Positions 52,171 through 61,259 of a stretch of 64,000 nucleotides of DNA are shown piece after piece. The stretch covers positions 372,001 to 436,000 of the forward strand of contig CAVRWX010000001.1 in assembly GCA_963725035.1 (NCBI GenBank). The letters are read 5' to 3'. The position numbers and the translations under genes are program-made. This stretch comes from JALZKA01 sp963725035 (GTDB taxonomy: Bacteria; Actinomycetota; Thermoleophilia; Solirubrobacterales; 70-9). A model generated the notes under the pieces. It did not search any database. It was not told the origin of the DNA and saw only the letters and a program-made list of their open reading frames with translations. Numbering within the stretch: the stretch's first letter is position 1; every line of letters begins with the position of its first letter.

Positions 52171-53535
52171 GTGTCCGTCTTTGAAGCCTGGCTCGACTCG
52201 GAGCTGCCTGCCGATCTCGTGCCCGGAGGCGGGGACGTCATCGCGCTCTCGGGGTCGTTTCAGCGCTGTCGCCGAGGTTCGGCGGCTTCAGATCTCAGCC
52301 GGCGATGTCCGCGTCGACGCCCTGATCCACGGCATCGCGCCGCCCGGAGAGGTGGTCGGCGCGAACTGGTGGAGCGCCATCGTCCCGGTCCCGGCGACGG
52401 ATCGCCCCCGTGAGCTCGAGGTCGCTATCCACGCGCAGCCTGGCGAACGGGGCCGAATCGAGTGCGCCCCTCGGCCGAACCCGGGTTGAACCTTCCCGCC
52501 GCCGCGAGACTGCGCCGGTGCAGGACGGCCTCGTCGCGATCTGCATGGCGACCTTCGACCCCGACCCAGCCCTCTTCCAGGCGCAGATCGACTCGATTCG
52601 AAACCAGGACCATCCCGAGTGGGTCTGCGTCGTCTCAGACGATGCCTCGCCGGGGAACGGCGCTCGCCGAGATCGAGCGCGTGCTGGACGGCGACGAGCG
52701 CTTCGCGCTCCACCGAAACGAGTCGCGCGCCGGCTTCTACCGGAACTTCGAGCGCGCACTCGAGGCGGCCCCGGCCGAGGCGGGCCTCGTCGCCCTGGCC
52801 GACCAGGACGACCGCTGGTATCCGGACAAGCTCTCGACGCTGGTCTCGGCGCTCGGCGATTCCGCGCTGCTTGCCCACAGCGACGCGAGGGTCGTGGACA
52901 CCGACGGGCGCGTGCTCAGCCCCACCTTCTGGCCGCATGGATCGCCGGGAAGGGACCGCTTCGAGGACGTCATCTTCGCCAACTCGGTCACCGGCGCCTC
53001 TTGCCTTTTTCGCAGCGAGGTGCTCGACCAGGCGCTGCCGTTCCCGGCGCTACCGGGTAAGCCGTTTCATGATCGCTGGCTCGCTTTGGTGGCCTCGGCG
53101 ATGGGCTCCATCCAGCGGGTCGACCGGCCCCTCTTCGACTACGTCCAGCACCCCGGCTCGACGTTCGGCCACGCGCTCGCGGCGGGGACCGAGCGCCGCT
53201 CGTTCGCTCGCCGCGTCGCGTCGGCGAGGTCCGGGAGGCCGAACTGGCGGAGCGCGCACGACGAAGTCCTCGCGCGCTCGGTGGCGGAAGCCATCGTGCT
53301 CCGTCTTCGGCTCGGGACCTTCGCTCGAGCCAAACGCCAGGCGAGCACTCGACTCCATTGAGCGCCTCGCCCGCTCCCCGGCTTCGACCGTCCGCGTCGC
53401 GACAAGGCACGCGATCCGGGCACCGCTCCGCCGACCGGGCCTCGAAGGGGCGATGTTGCGCGGCGTCGCGTGGCGCTCGATCGCGCGGCGGCGCGGAAAG
53501 CGAACGCGGGAGTCGGCGGGACTGCCAAGGCGTGG
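52171..53535 (+). CDS. Glycosyltransferase family 2 with N-terminal extra domain (several frameshifts)
   Basis: Homology continues across three frames. It opens with an N-terminal domain (VFEAWLDSELPADLVPGGGD, then RVDALIHGIAPPGEVVGANW). The GT-A domain follows (GLVAICMATFDPDPALFQAQ, CVVSDDASPG, GFYRNFERALEAAPAEAGLV, ADQDDRWYPDKLSTL, VDRPLFDYVQHPGS). Indels are needed near 52258, 52440, 52655 and 53340. DDASP and DQDDRW are the nucleotide-sugar and metal sites. The 3' end is uncertain and overlaps the next start. It is a paralogue of the gene at 57366. It may be degraded or mis-sequenced. Confidence 0.75.
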
Positions 53536-54481
53536 CGGGGCAACGCGAAATCGGAAGCCTCGGCGGGCGGCGGGCGCGCGTCGGGATCACCGTCACCGAC
53601 CGCAACCCGAGCTGCCGCGTTCGGCGACCTCCACACGGCGACGGAGCTCGCGGCCGCACTCGCGGCGCTGGGCCACGAGGTCGAGCTCCTCGAAGTCGCC
53701 GGCGAGCGCTGGCGCGAGTCGGTCGACGCCGTTGACGTCTTCGTCTCGCTCCACGACCGACTCGACCTCGGCGAAGTGCCCGACCGGGTGGTGACCGCCG
53801 CGTGGGTCCGCAACTGGACCGACCGCTGGATCGGCCGCCCCTGGTTTCGCGGGTACGACACCGTCTTCGCATCGTCGCAAGCGTCCGCAGAGCTGATCGC
53901 CGAGCGGACCGGGATCGAGGCCGGGCTCCTTCCTCTGGCGACGAACCCGGAGCGGTTCAGGCCGCTCCCGGCTGCTCCCGAGTTGCGCGCCGACCTCATG
54001 TTCGCGGGGAACCACTGGGGCCGCGAGCGGATCGTCGCGGACGTACTGCCACGCGTCGCGGAGAGCTTTGACGTGAGGGTCTACGGAAAGGGATGGGAGG
54101 ATGTCCCGGGCATGGGGCCGCTCAGCGCAGGGCCACTCCCCTACGAGAAGCTTCCGCTCGCTTACTCATCCAGCGCGCTCGTCGTTGACGATTCGGCGCC
54201 CCACACACGCCGGTTCGGCGCTGTCAACTCGCGCGTCTTCGATGCCCTGGCCTGCGGCGTCCCGGTCGACCTCGAACGACGAGGCTGGAACTCGCGAGAT
54301 CTTCGGCGAGAGATTCTTGGTCTGGCGCGATGCCGACTCACTCGAAGCGCTCGCCCGCGAGGCGAAGGACGATCCCGCCCGTGTTCGAGCTGTCGCCCGC
54401 GATCTCCGTGCCGAGGTGCTGGCCGGCCACACCTACGCACACCGCGCCCGGCAGCTCTCCAGCGCGCTGGCTCTGGCCTAG
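53532..54481 (+). CDS. CgeB-like (GT-B) glycosyltransferase (two frameshifts)
   Basis: About 316 residues from a GTG (MAGQREIGSLGGRRARVGIT). The beginning RVGITVTDRNPSC continues after an indel near 53615 as GDLHTATELAAALAALGHEV, WVRNWTDRWIGRPWFRGYDT, SSQASAELIAERTGIEAGLL and FAGNHWGRERIVADVLPRVA. After a second indel near 54272 it ends with NDEAGTREIFGERFLVWRDA. FDALACGVPVTSND is the donor-binding E/D region of CgeB/GT-B enzymes. Probably adds a sugar to the same glycan. It could be fused to the preceding GT2, since no stop separates them. Confidence 0.75.
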
Positions 54482-54488
54482 GATCCGC

Positions 54489-55118
54489 ATGATGCCGGGG
54501 CAGGACAACGAGGCGTACTGGGTCGCGCGCCACGAGGAGTACCGCCACAAGCTCGCGGCGGTCGGCGACATCCAGAGCTCGGAGGAGCGCAACCTCGAGC
54601 TTTACGCCCAGAAGAAGCGCAGGGTCGCCGACCTCCTGAAGGACACGGGGACACTCGACCTGCGCGGGATGAGCGTCCTTGACGCCGGCTGTGGCATCGG
54701 CATGGTGTCCGAGCTCTTCTACGTGCTTGGGGCCGAGGAGGTCAACGGTGTAGACGCCTCACCAGTCGCTGTCGAAGAGGCGGCGCTGCGCTGTCCAGGC
54801 GGGCGCTTTACGGTTGGGTCGCTCCTCGACTTCAGCCTTGAGCGGGAGTTCGACCTCGTCTTCTGCCTCGATGTCCTCTATCACGTAGTCGACGACGAGA
54901 ACTGGAACGCCGCCCTCGGCCGGCTCGTGCACCACTTGAAGCCGGGCGGGCGGGTCTACGTCATCGACCAGCTCAAGCCGGAGCCGTCCAGCCCGGCCGA
55001 CCACGTCCGCTTCCGCACGCGCGAGATGTACGACGAGGCGATGGGAGCCCTGGGCGCACGTGCGGTGCCGCTGCCGGACCACCCGCACTTTCTCGGCTAC
55101 GAGCGGCAGGGCGGGTGA
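54489..55118 (+). CDS. SAM-dependent methyltransferase, class I
   Basis: 209 residues. Motif I is VLDAGCGIGMVSELFY, then NGVDASPVAVEEAALRCPGG, a post-I acidic residue, and FDLVFCLDVLYHVVDDENWN as motif IV. LKPGGRVYVIDQ is the usual strand 5. The N-terminal helix (NEAYWVARHEEYRHKLAAVG) is typical of sugar or O-antigen methyltransferases in glycan clusters. Substrate unknown. The ATG is just after the preceding stop. Confidence 0.85.
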   Translation: MMPGQDNEAYWVARHEEYRHKLAAVGDIQSSEERNLELYAQKKRRVADLLKDTGTLDLRGMSVLDAGCGIGMVSELFYVLGAEEVNGVDASPVAVEEAALRCPGGRFTVGSLLDFSLEREFDLVFCLDVLYHVVDDENWNAALGRLVHHLKPGGRVYVIDQLKPEPSSPADHVRFRTREMYDEAMGALGARAVPLPDHPHFLGYERQGG

Positions 55119-55410
55119 TGGGCATGGCTCGTGAGTTGCGCTCCGAGCTCGAAACGGCCGCGGCTCATTGGTCGGCGATGTCGGAGAAGGCGGACCTCAG
55201 CGTTCGCCACTGGTGGCAGAGCCAGCAGATCGTCGCGCACGTCAACCGCCTGGTCTGCGGCGCGCCCCTGCGCGGGATGGCGGCCGGCGACGCCGCGCTC
55301 CTCAAGGAGGCCGTCGGCGAGCGGCCACTCGGCGTCGGCGTGAGTGTCGGCTGCGGGCACGCGTCGAAGGAGCTGGCCCTCTTGAACGCATTACGCGGTT
55401 GCCGACCGCT
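55115..55410 (+). pseudogene. Truncated methyltransferase
   Basis: Overlaps the previous stop. About 95 residues look like the N-terminal part of a second methyltransferase (SELETAAAHWSAMSEKADLS, WQSQQIVAHVNRLVCGAPLR) and run into a motif I (GVSVGCGHASKELALL). After that similarity stops and the frame is antisense to the glycosyltransferase that ends at 55421. The catalytic domain is missing beyond motif I. A deletion or inversion joined the remnant to the next gene. Confidence 0.6.
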
Positions 55411-55420
55411 GAGCCTTCCG

Positions 55421-56308
55421 TCAGGAGCGCTCCCGCCGAAGTTCCTGGAGCTCGCGCCGCGTGCGGTCGAGCTCCTCGCGCGCCGATCCGAGCGCGACGT
55501 TCGCCTGGTTGAGGTGGCGCGCGATCGCCGTCGCTCGGTACTGGTGCGCCACCATGAGCGCTCGCGCGCACGCCGCCTCGGCCTCCGCGCGGAGCGCGCG
55601 GCGGTGCGGGTCGGCTCCCGTGTCGGGCATTAGCTCCTCCCACTTCTCCGCAAGCTGGATATACGCAGCGATCCAAGTCTCGGGATCGCGGATCAGCGCG
55701 AGGTCGCGGTGGTGGATGACCCGGAAGTCGGCGGTCACGACCTTCTTTTGCGCCGCCTTCGCCTGCATGCAGATGTCGAAGTCGTAACCGTGGAGCTTCC
55801 CGAGTGACTCGTCAAAGCGCAGGTTGCGCACGGCCCAGGGCGACAGGACGATGATGAGCCCGTCGATCGAGTCGACTTCACCAGTCTGCGCACTGGCCGG
55901 AAGCGAGTCCGGATCCCAAGTGGGGCCCGGGAACTCGCCGCCCGTGTGCTCCGTGTAGCGGTGGGTGATGCTGGCCCATGTGACCGCACCCTGCCACCAG
56001 GCGATGCTCCGTACCCCGACCGCGCCGGCGCAGCCGACCACGGCGACGTCCGGATCCGAGAGCGGCCGCCGGATGCGAGCGGCGAAGTCGGCATCGACGA
56101 TCTCGACGTCCTGGTGGAGCAGGACGAGCGCTTCGAGGTCCTCATGGGCAGCCGCTTCGTCGAGCAGGATGTTGTAGTTGCGAAAGAGCGAGCCCGCCGT
56201 TGCGTGGCGAATGACGCGCGAGTCGGGCTCGGCTGCTCGCTCCAGGCCGGGCACCGCGCAGCGCTCATACGTCTCGCCGTCGGTGACCGAGACGCCGTAG
56301 ACGATCAT
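55421..56308 (-). CDS. StrF-like glycosyltransferase family 2 protein
   Basis: 295 residues. SLFRNYNILLDEAAAHEDLE, LVLLHQDVEIVDADFAARIR, VGCAGAVGVRS, EVDSIDGLIIVLSPWAVRNL, and RFDESLGKLHGYDFDICMQA with VIHHRDLALI follow the layout of the StrF/glyco_transf_2_5 group. HQDVEI is the DxD site. The C-terminal ~80 residues are helical (SAREELDRTRRELQELRRE), a coiled coil. The ATG overlaps the stop of the TylF-type gene (TGATG). Confidence 0.8.
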   Translation of the reverse strand: MIVYGVSVTDGETYERCAVPGLERAAEPDSRVIRHATAGSLFRNYNILLDEAAAHEDLEALVLLHQDVEIVDADFAARIRRPLSDPDVAVVGCAGAVGVRSIAWWQGAVTWASITHRYTEHTGGEFPGPTWDPDSLPASAQTGEVDSIDGLIIVLSPWAVRNLRFDESLGKLHGYDFDICMQAKAAQKKVVTADFRVIHHRDLALIRDPETWIAAYIQLAEKWEELMPDTGADPHRRALRAEAEAACARALMVAHQYRATAIARHLNQANVALGSAREELDRTRRELQELRRERS

Positions 56309-57342
56309 CCGTCTTCGCCGCGGAGCTGCCTCAGCTCGCGCTCCAGCTCGAGCTCGCGCTCGGAAGGGATATAGGCGCGCGCGGCGCGCGCATCGTCCTG
56401 GCCGTCGCCCTCGCGCTCGGGGGTCCGGGTCGCCTCGTCCACGAGGCCCGGATCGGGCTCCTCCTCCTTCCGCCAGCGGACGCCGACCCAGTCGATGCCC
56501 TGGATGGGCGCGGTGATGCCGCGCTGCTCGCGGAACTCCTCGACCGCCACCTTGACCTCCTTGATCAGGAGGTAGTCGTCGATGATCACGTAGCCGCCCG
56601 CCGAGAGGCTGGGATAGAGCGCCTCGAGCGAGACCCACGTGGCTTCGTAGGTGTCGCCGTCGAGGCGGATTACCGACCACGGATGACCTCGCAGCTGCGA
56701 GAGGGTGTCGCTGAAGAAGCCCTCGAGGAACTCCACTCCCCGATCGAGGCCGAAGCGCTCGAAGTTGCCACGCACCTCTTCGACCGGGGCAACCAGATAG
56801 TCCACCTGGCTGAGATCGAGCCCGCGATCTTCAGGGAAGGCCTCGCCGTCGGGCGGCGGCAAGCCGCGGAAGGAGTCAGCGACCCATACGGTGCGATCGC
56901 TTTCGCCGAGCGTGTCCAGCGTCGCGCGGGCGAGAATCGATGCTCCTCCGCGCCACACCCCGGCCTCGATCACGTCGCCCGGGACGCCGTCTGCGACGAC
57001 GGACTCGATACATCGCTGAAGGTCGTCCAGCCTCTTCAGGCCGATCATCGTCAAGCCACCGAACGGCCAATCGGATCCCATCGCGCGAAGCGGCGTCTCC
57101 TCCTCGGAAAGCGCGCGGTGATAGATCTGGCTGTCGAACTCCCGCACGCTGTTGACCCTGAACACCGACAGGGTGCGCGCCCCGGCCAGGTCGCAAAGGC
57201 TCAGCTTGAGGAGGTCGAGATAAGCGGATCTCAACTCGTCTTTGCCGGCGCCGGGCCCGACGGCCTCGACGTTGCGGTCGATCCCGCGCTCGAGCAGGAC
57301 GCGCCGCAGGGACTCGTCGGTAATCGGTTTGCGCGGCGGCAT
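56305..57342 (-). CDS. TylF/MycF-type O-methyltransferase
   Basis: 345 residues. GDVIEAGVWRGGASILARAT is the SAM motif. WVADSFRGLPPPDGEAFPED, FLEGFFSDTLSQL, VIRLDGDTYEATWVSLEALY and GGYVIIDDYLLIKEVKVAVE give the macrocin O-methyltransferase pattern with the Mg-binding Asp residues. Known members methylate sugar hydroxyls. The C-terminal 50 residues are charged and helical. Co-transcribed with the StrF-like glycosyltransferase. Leaderless: TAACGT ends 6 nt before the ATG. Confidence 0.88.
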   Translation of the reverse strand: MPPRKPITDESLRRVLLERGIDRNVEAVGPGAGKDELRSAYLDLLKLSLCDLAGARTLSVFRVNSVREFDSQIYHRALSEEETPLRAMGSDWPFGGLTMIGLKRLDDLQRCIESVVADGVPGDVIEAGVWRGGASILARATLDTLGESDRTVWVADSFRGLPPPDGEAFPEDRGLDLSQVDYLVAPVEEVRGNFERFGLDRGVEFLEGFFSDTLSQLRGHPWSVIRLDGDTYEATWVSLEALYPSLSAGGYVIIDDYLLIKEVKVAVEEFREQRGITAPIQGIDWVGVRWRKEEEPDPGLVDEATRTPEREGDGQDDARAARAYIPSERELELERELRQLRGEDG

Positions 57343-57348
57343 CGCTCC

Positions 57349-57354
57349 ACGTTA
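57349..57354 (-). promoter_or_regulatory. -10 hexamer TAACGT, leaderless TylF operon
   Basis: Minus strand TAACGT, 6 nt, then ATG at 57342. It overlaps the plus-strand hexamer at 57353. Confidence 0.45.
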
Positions 57355-57358
57355 GCTT
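57353..57358 (+). promoter_or_regulatory. -10 hexamer TAGCTT, leaderless start at 57366
   Basis: TAGCTT ends 7 nt before a GTG at 57366. Together with the minus-strand TAACGT it makes an overlapping divergent promoter pair. Confidence 0.4.
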
Positions 57359-57365
57359 TCGAGCG

Positions 57366-58829
57366 GTGATCGCGGCGCTCCCAGCCGACGCGTGGCTCTC
57401 GTGAGCGAGCTCGACGTCGCCCTCGATCGGCCCCTGCCCCGGGCGATCATTGCCGGGCGTGAGTCGTTCGTTTTCTGCGCGGGGACCTGTTCGGAGGGCG
57501 GCAGCCCCGTTGCCGGCCTCGAGCTCGTCGCGGACGGGCGGCGCATCCGGCCGTATGCGCAGAAAATGCCTCGCCACGACCACAAGCCGACCGCGTGCGG
57601 ATTCTGGGGGACGGTCCCGATCGACACGGGGGTCGCCCGCGAGGTGGTCGTGACCGTTGAGGCGACGCTCGGGAACGGGCGGGTCGAGAGCGCGGCGCTC
57701 GGCACGGTCAGCGTGGTCGAGCCGCCCGCGCCCGTCGCAGGCGCCGCGTCCACCATCGCGATCTGCATGGCGACCTACGACTCCGATCCCAAGCTCTTTC
57801 GCATCCAGGTCGAGTCCATCCGCGCGCAGACGGACACGGACTGGGTCTGCCTGGTCGGCGACGACTGCTCCTCGCCGGAGCGCTTCAGCGCCATCGAGGA
57901 GATCGTCGGAGACGACCCCAGGTTCGTCGTCCTTCGGTCCGAGGAGCGGCTTGGCTTCTACCGCAACTTCGAGCGGTTGCCGAGCGCGGCGCCAGCCGAC
58001 GCGGAACTGATCGCGCTCTGCGATCACGACGACCGCTGGTATCCCGACAAGCTCGCCGCGCTGCGCCAGGCCATCGAGGGTGCCGAGCTGGCCTACAGCG
58101 ACCTGAGGCTGGTGGATGCGGAGGGCACGGTGAGGGCGGAGAGCCTCTGGGAAAAGAGAGCGCAGAACCACACCAACCTCGCCTCGCTCCTGATCTCGAA
58201 CACCATCGCGGGCGCCGCCTGCCTCATCCGCCGGGACACGGTCGAGCGCGCGCTTCCCTTTCCGGAGGGGCCGGGCTGGGACTTCCACGACCACTGGCTC
58301 GCCCTCGTCGCCCTGTCGCTCGGGGAGATCGCCTACGTGGACCGCCCGCTCTACGACTACGTGCAGCACCCCGGGGCGGTGCTGGGGCGCGTCGTCACGG
58401 AGGCGCCGCAACGCGCAGGTGGCCGGCGCGCCAGGCTTTCCGCGCGGCGCGGCACGCTGGGCCGCTGGCGCTCGGCGTACTTCGGCGTCCTGCTCCAGCG
58501 CGATCTTCAGGCGCGCGTCTTGCTGGCGCGCTGCGGCCCGGAGCTCACGCAGTCGAAGCGCCGCGCCCTTGAACTGATGATGCGCGTCGCGACGCTCGCC
58601 GATCGCGTTCGCCTGGCTCCTTGCGCGGCCCTTGCGAGCCGTTGCCGGCCGCAACGAGACGCTGGGGCTCGAGTGGCTCCTGGCGCGCGCCGCCGCCTGG
58701 AGGCGCCTGATCAGTTTGCGCGCGCTTCTTCGCATGAAGCCCGGACCTGAAACCGACGCCTCCTTTCCCGCCTTTGACCCCAAGAGCCTCGGGGCGCGCC
58801 GGCGCCGCTGGCTCGCGGAGCGGGCATGA
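57366..58829 (+). CDS. Glycosyltransferase family 2 with N-terminal extra domain (frameshifts at both ends)
   Basis: The uninterrupted frame runs from 57392. The GTG at 57366 is preferred by its promoter, needs one indel near 57400, and makes the interval 488 whole codons. An N-terminal beta-rich domain (RPLPRAIIAGRESFVFCAGT, ACGFWGTVPIDTG) precedes the GT-A domain (TIAICMATYDSDPKLFRIQV, CLVGDDCSSPERF, GFYRNFERLPSAAPADAELI, CDHDDRWYPDKLAAL, VDRPLYDYVQHPGA). An indel near 58620 leads to the end (RAVAGRNETLGLEWLLARAA), whose stop overlaps the sulfotransferase start (ATGA). Paralogue of the gene at 52171. Confidence 0.83.
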
Positions 58830-59737
58830 GCGGCGAGATGTCCGCCGAGGCGCGGTCGACCTTCGAGTCGCGGACCGTGTGGATGCTGGGCTCGCCGCGG
58901 AGCGGGAGCACCTGGCTCCTCAGCCTGCTTGCCCAGCACCCGCTGGTCGTCCCCATGAACGAGCCCACCCTCGGCTACCACCTGAGCCCTTTCCTCATGA
59001 ACGAGCCCGGCTACAGGGCGAGCGACCTGGAGTTCAAGAACTTCGCGCTGCGGAAGGTGGTCGAACACGACCCGGCCAAGTTCTTCTCGGCCGCCTATGA
59101 AGACGTGTGGCTGCCCGGCCTGCGAAGGCTCATCGGGGACCGCCTCCGGGCCTACGTCGAGCGGTTCCCCCACTCGGCTCCGGTCAACGAGGCGATCCTC
59201 GTCGTCAAGGAGCCCAACGGCTCCCAGGCCGCGGACGTGATCATGCGGGCGCAGCCCGACGCGTCCATGCTCTTCCTCCTGCGCGACGGCCGCGACGTCG
59301 TGGACTCCGAGCTCGCGTCCTTCGACGTCGGCGGCTGGCTCGAGCGGGCCTTCCCCCACATGCAGGGGGTCACAGACGAAGAGCGCCTGGCGTTCGTCGA
59401 GTACTCGGCCCACGCGTGGCTTTGGCGGACCGAGTCGGTGGAGGCCGCCTGGGAGGGGCACGAGGGGCCGAAGCTCCTGGTGCGCTACGAGGACCTCTTG
59501 CAGGCTCCGGAGGAGCACTTCGGCCGGGTCCTGGAATGGCTCGGGACGCCGCTCGACGGCGAAGCAGTGCGCAGCGCGGTGGACCGGTTGGCGTTCGACC
59601 AGATCAAGGACCGCGGGCCGGCCCAGTTCAACCGCTCCGCGTCACCCGGGGCGTGGCGCCAGAACCTGCGGCCTGCCGAGCGCGAGCTCGTCGAGCGCGT
59701 GCTGGGCCCGAAGCTGCGGGAGCTCGACTACTCCTAG
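58826..59737 (+). CDS. Sulfotransferase (PAPS-dependent)
   Basis: 303 residues. The 5'-phosphosulfate loop is SPRSGSTWLLSLLAQHP (~res 20-36). The 3'-phosphate site is FLLRDGRDVVDSELASFDVG. The C-terminal end has SPGAWRQNLRPAERELVERV, as in carbohydrate sulfotransferases. It would transfer sulfate from PAPS to a sugar hydroxyl or similar group. Its place among glycosyltransferases suggests a sulfated surface glycan. The start is coupled to the upstream GT2. Confidence 0.88.
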   Translation: MSGEMSAEARSTFESRTVWMLGSPRSGSTWLLSLLAQHPLVVPMNEPTLGYHLSPFLMNEPGYRASDLEFKNFALRKVVEHDPAKFFSAAYEDVWLPGLRRLIGDRLRAYVERFPHSAPVNEAILVVKEPNGSQAADVIMRAQPDASMLFLLRDGRDVVDSELASFDVGGWLERAFPHMQGVTDEERLAFVEYSAHAWLWRTESVEAAWEGHEGPKLLVRYEDLLQAPEEHFGRVLEWLGTPLDGEAVRSAVDRLAFDQIKDRGPAQFNRSASPGAWRQNLRPAERELVERVLGPKLRELDYS

Positions 59738-60481
59738 GAGACCTGGGCGTGCGAGCGGGCAAGCCAGTCCCGCACCGCCTCTTCGTCGTTCGGGATCTGG
59801 CCCGGCATCTCCGCCTTGTGCTCGCCGAGGTAGGAGAAGCTCTGGCCGAGGTACTCGCGAACGACCTCGTCGAAGCGGTCTTCGAGCACGGTGGATGAGC
59901 CGGGTCGAGGCCCTTCACCAGCGTGAGCCCGGTGGGCGCGGCGGGGACCGTCGCCATCTCGAAGCTCGGGCCGCAGGCGCCTGATCGCGAGCACGGCCTT
60001 CCAGACATCGCCTGAGTAGAAGTCGGTGACGCGCTCGCGGCCGGCCGTGACCTCGTCGAGGGGCAGCGAGTCGTGGAGCAGGACGACCGTGCGGGGGGAA
60101 GCGTTGCGCTCGACGTTGATGAAGTCCCGAACCACCTGCTCGAACAGATGGAGCCCGTCGATGAACGCGAGATCGAGCGGCCCGCCGAAAGCTCGCTGAT
60201 GTACCTTCGTTCGCAAAGAACTCGTCGCTCGTGACCGGGAAGACCCTGGTGTTCGGAAACTCGCGCTCGAGCAGAGGCTCGGGGTCGACTCCGACGCAGG
60301 CGGTCCCTTCCTGCACGGCGCCCAGCGACATCCCCTTGCGGATCCCGATCTCCAGGTAGGACGACGGCCGGAGCGCCGCGTGGATCCACATGAGCACGTG
60401 GTAGTAGCTGGGCCCTGGCAGGCGCGCTCGGGACTCCGCAATGTGCTGGTCGCGAAGCTCCTCATCGAATGGCTCGCTCAT
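59734..60481 (-). CDS. SAM-dependent methyltransferase (Methyltransf_24-like; several frameshifts)
   Basis: SYYHVLMWIHAALRPSSYLE then IGIRKGMSLGAVQEGTACVG (motif I region) reads in one frame. After an indel near 60215 it continues as FGGPLDLAFIDGLHLFEQVV and TVVLLHDSLPLDEVTAGRER. Near 59965 another shift gives FEMATVPAAPTGLTLVKGLD, and a third near 59890 returns to VLEDRFDEVVREYLGQSFSY and the stop. AFIDGLH and LLHDS are class I methyltransferase motifs seen in cephalosporin-hydroxylase and Methyltransf_24 types. Converges with the sulfotransferase, overlapping by 4 bases. Confidence 0.7.
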
Positions 60482-60520
60482 CCGGGCGGATTATGACCAG
60501 AGGCCCAACCGCCCTGGGTC

Positions 60521-60526
60521 TAGGCT
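60521..60526 (+). promoter_or_regulatory. -10 hexamer TAGGCT, leaderless start at 60534
   Basis: TAGGCT ends 7 nt before the GTG at 60534; no ribosome binding site is visible. Confidence 0.35.
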
Positions 60527-60533
60527 GAGGCGG

Positions 60534-61250
60534 GTGAAGGCCCCGACCTGGGCGAGCTCTGACCGCCGCTACCCGTTTCTCGACGCGATCGATTTCGCGG
60601 TGGACGAGCTCGGGATGTCGTCCTTCGCGAGCCTTGACAACGGCTCGCGCGCCTTCGGCGAGCAGGCTTTCTACGCGATGGACAAGCCAACCGTGCGCGA
60701 GGGCGCGCTGGCGGACGTGCGGCCGACCCGGGCCCGCGACCAGCTCCTGAACGCGATCGAGCTGGCCCACGAGCGGCCCGGGCTGCGAGTCGTGGACGGC
60801 GACGGCCTGGGCCCCGCGGCAGCGGCTGAGATCGGAGAGGTCGACGGGGTCTTCCTCTTGAACGTCCTGCTCCACGCGGTCGCGCCTGACTGGGACCAGG
60901 TGCTGGAGCTCTACGCGCCGGCAACCTCGTGCTTCGTGATCGGCCAGCCGCAGTGGGAGGGGTCACCCGAAACCGTCCGCCTGCACGAGCTCGGGCGCGA
61001 GCGCTACCTCGAGGTCATGCCGCCCGCAATCGCGTCGAGCGGCTTGATCGACCGGCTTGACGATCTCTACCCAGGCCAGATGCGGCCGATGAGGGACGCG
61101 CGGACGGCCTGGCAGTGGGGGATAACCGACGCGGACATGATGGACAAGCTGGGAGCGCTCGGCTTCGACCTCGTCCGTCGTCAGGACTTCGGGCCGTTTC
61201 AAGGCACGACGGCCTTCTCGAACCGGACGTTCGTCTTCAGGCGGGTCTGA
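60534..61250 (+). CDS. Protein of unknown function, methyltransferase-like
   Basis: 238 residues from GTG 60534. I do not recognise the family with certainty. The middle (IGEVDGVFLLNVLLHAVAPD then WDQVLELYAPATSCFVIGQP) looks like strands 4-5 of a Rossmann methyltransferase. The N-terminal half (FLDAIDFAVDELGMSSFASL) is less typical and has no clear glycine-rich SAM loop. QWGITDADMMDKLGALGFDL and FVFRRV at the end suit a methyltransferase C terminus. Its neighbours suggest glycan modification. Confidence 0.5.
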   Translation: MKAPTWASSDRRYPFLDAIDFAVDELGMSSFASLDNGSRAFGEQAFYAMDKPTVREGALADVRPTRARDQLLNAIELAHERPGLRVVDGDGLGPAAAAEIGEVDGVFLLNVLLHAVAPDWDQVLELYAPATSCFVIGQPQWEGSPETVRLHELGRERYLEVMPPAIASSGLIDRLDDLYPGQMRPMRDARTAWQWGITDADMMDKLGALGFDLVRRQDFGPFQGTTAFSNRTFVFRRV

Positions 61251-61259
61251 GCCGGCGCC

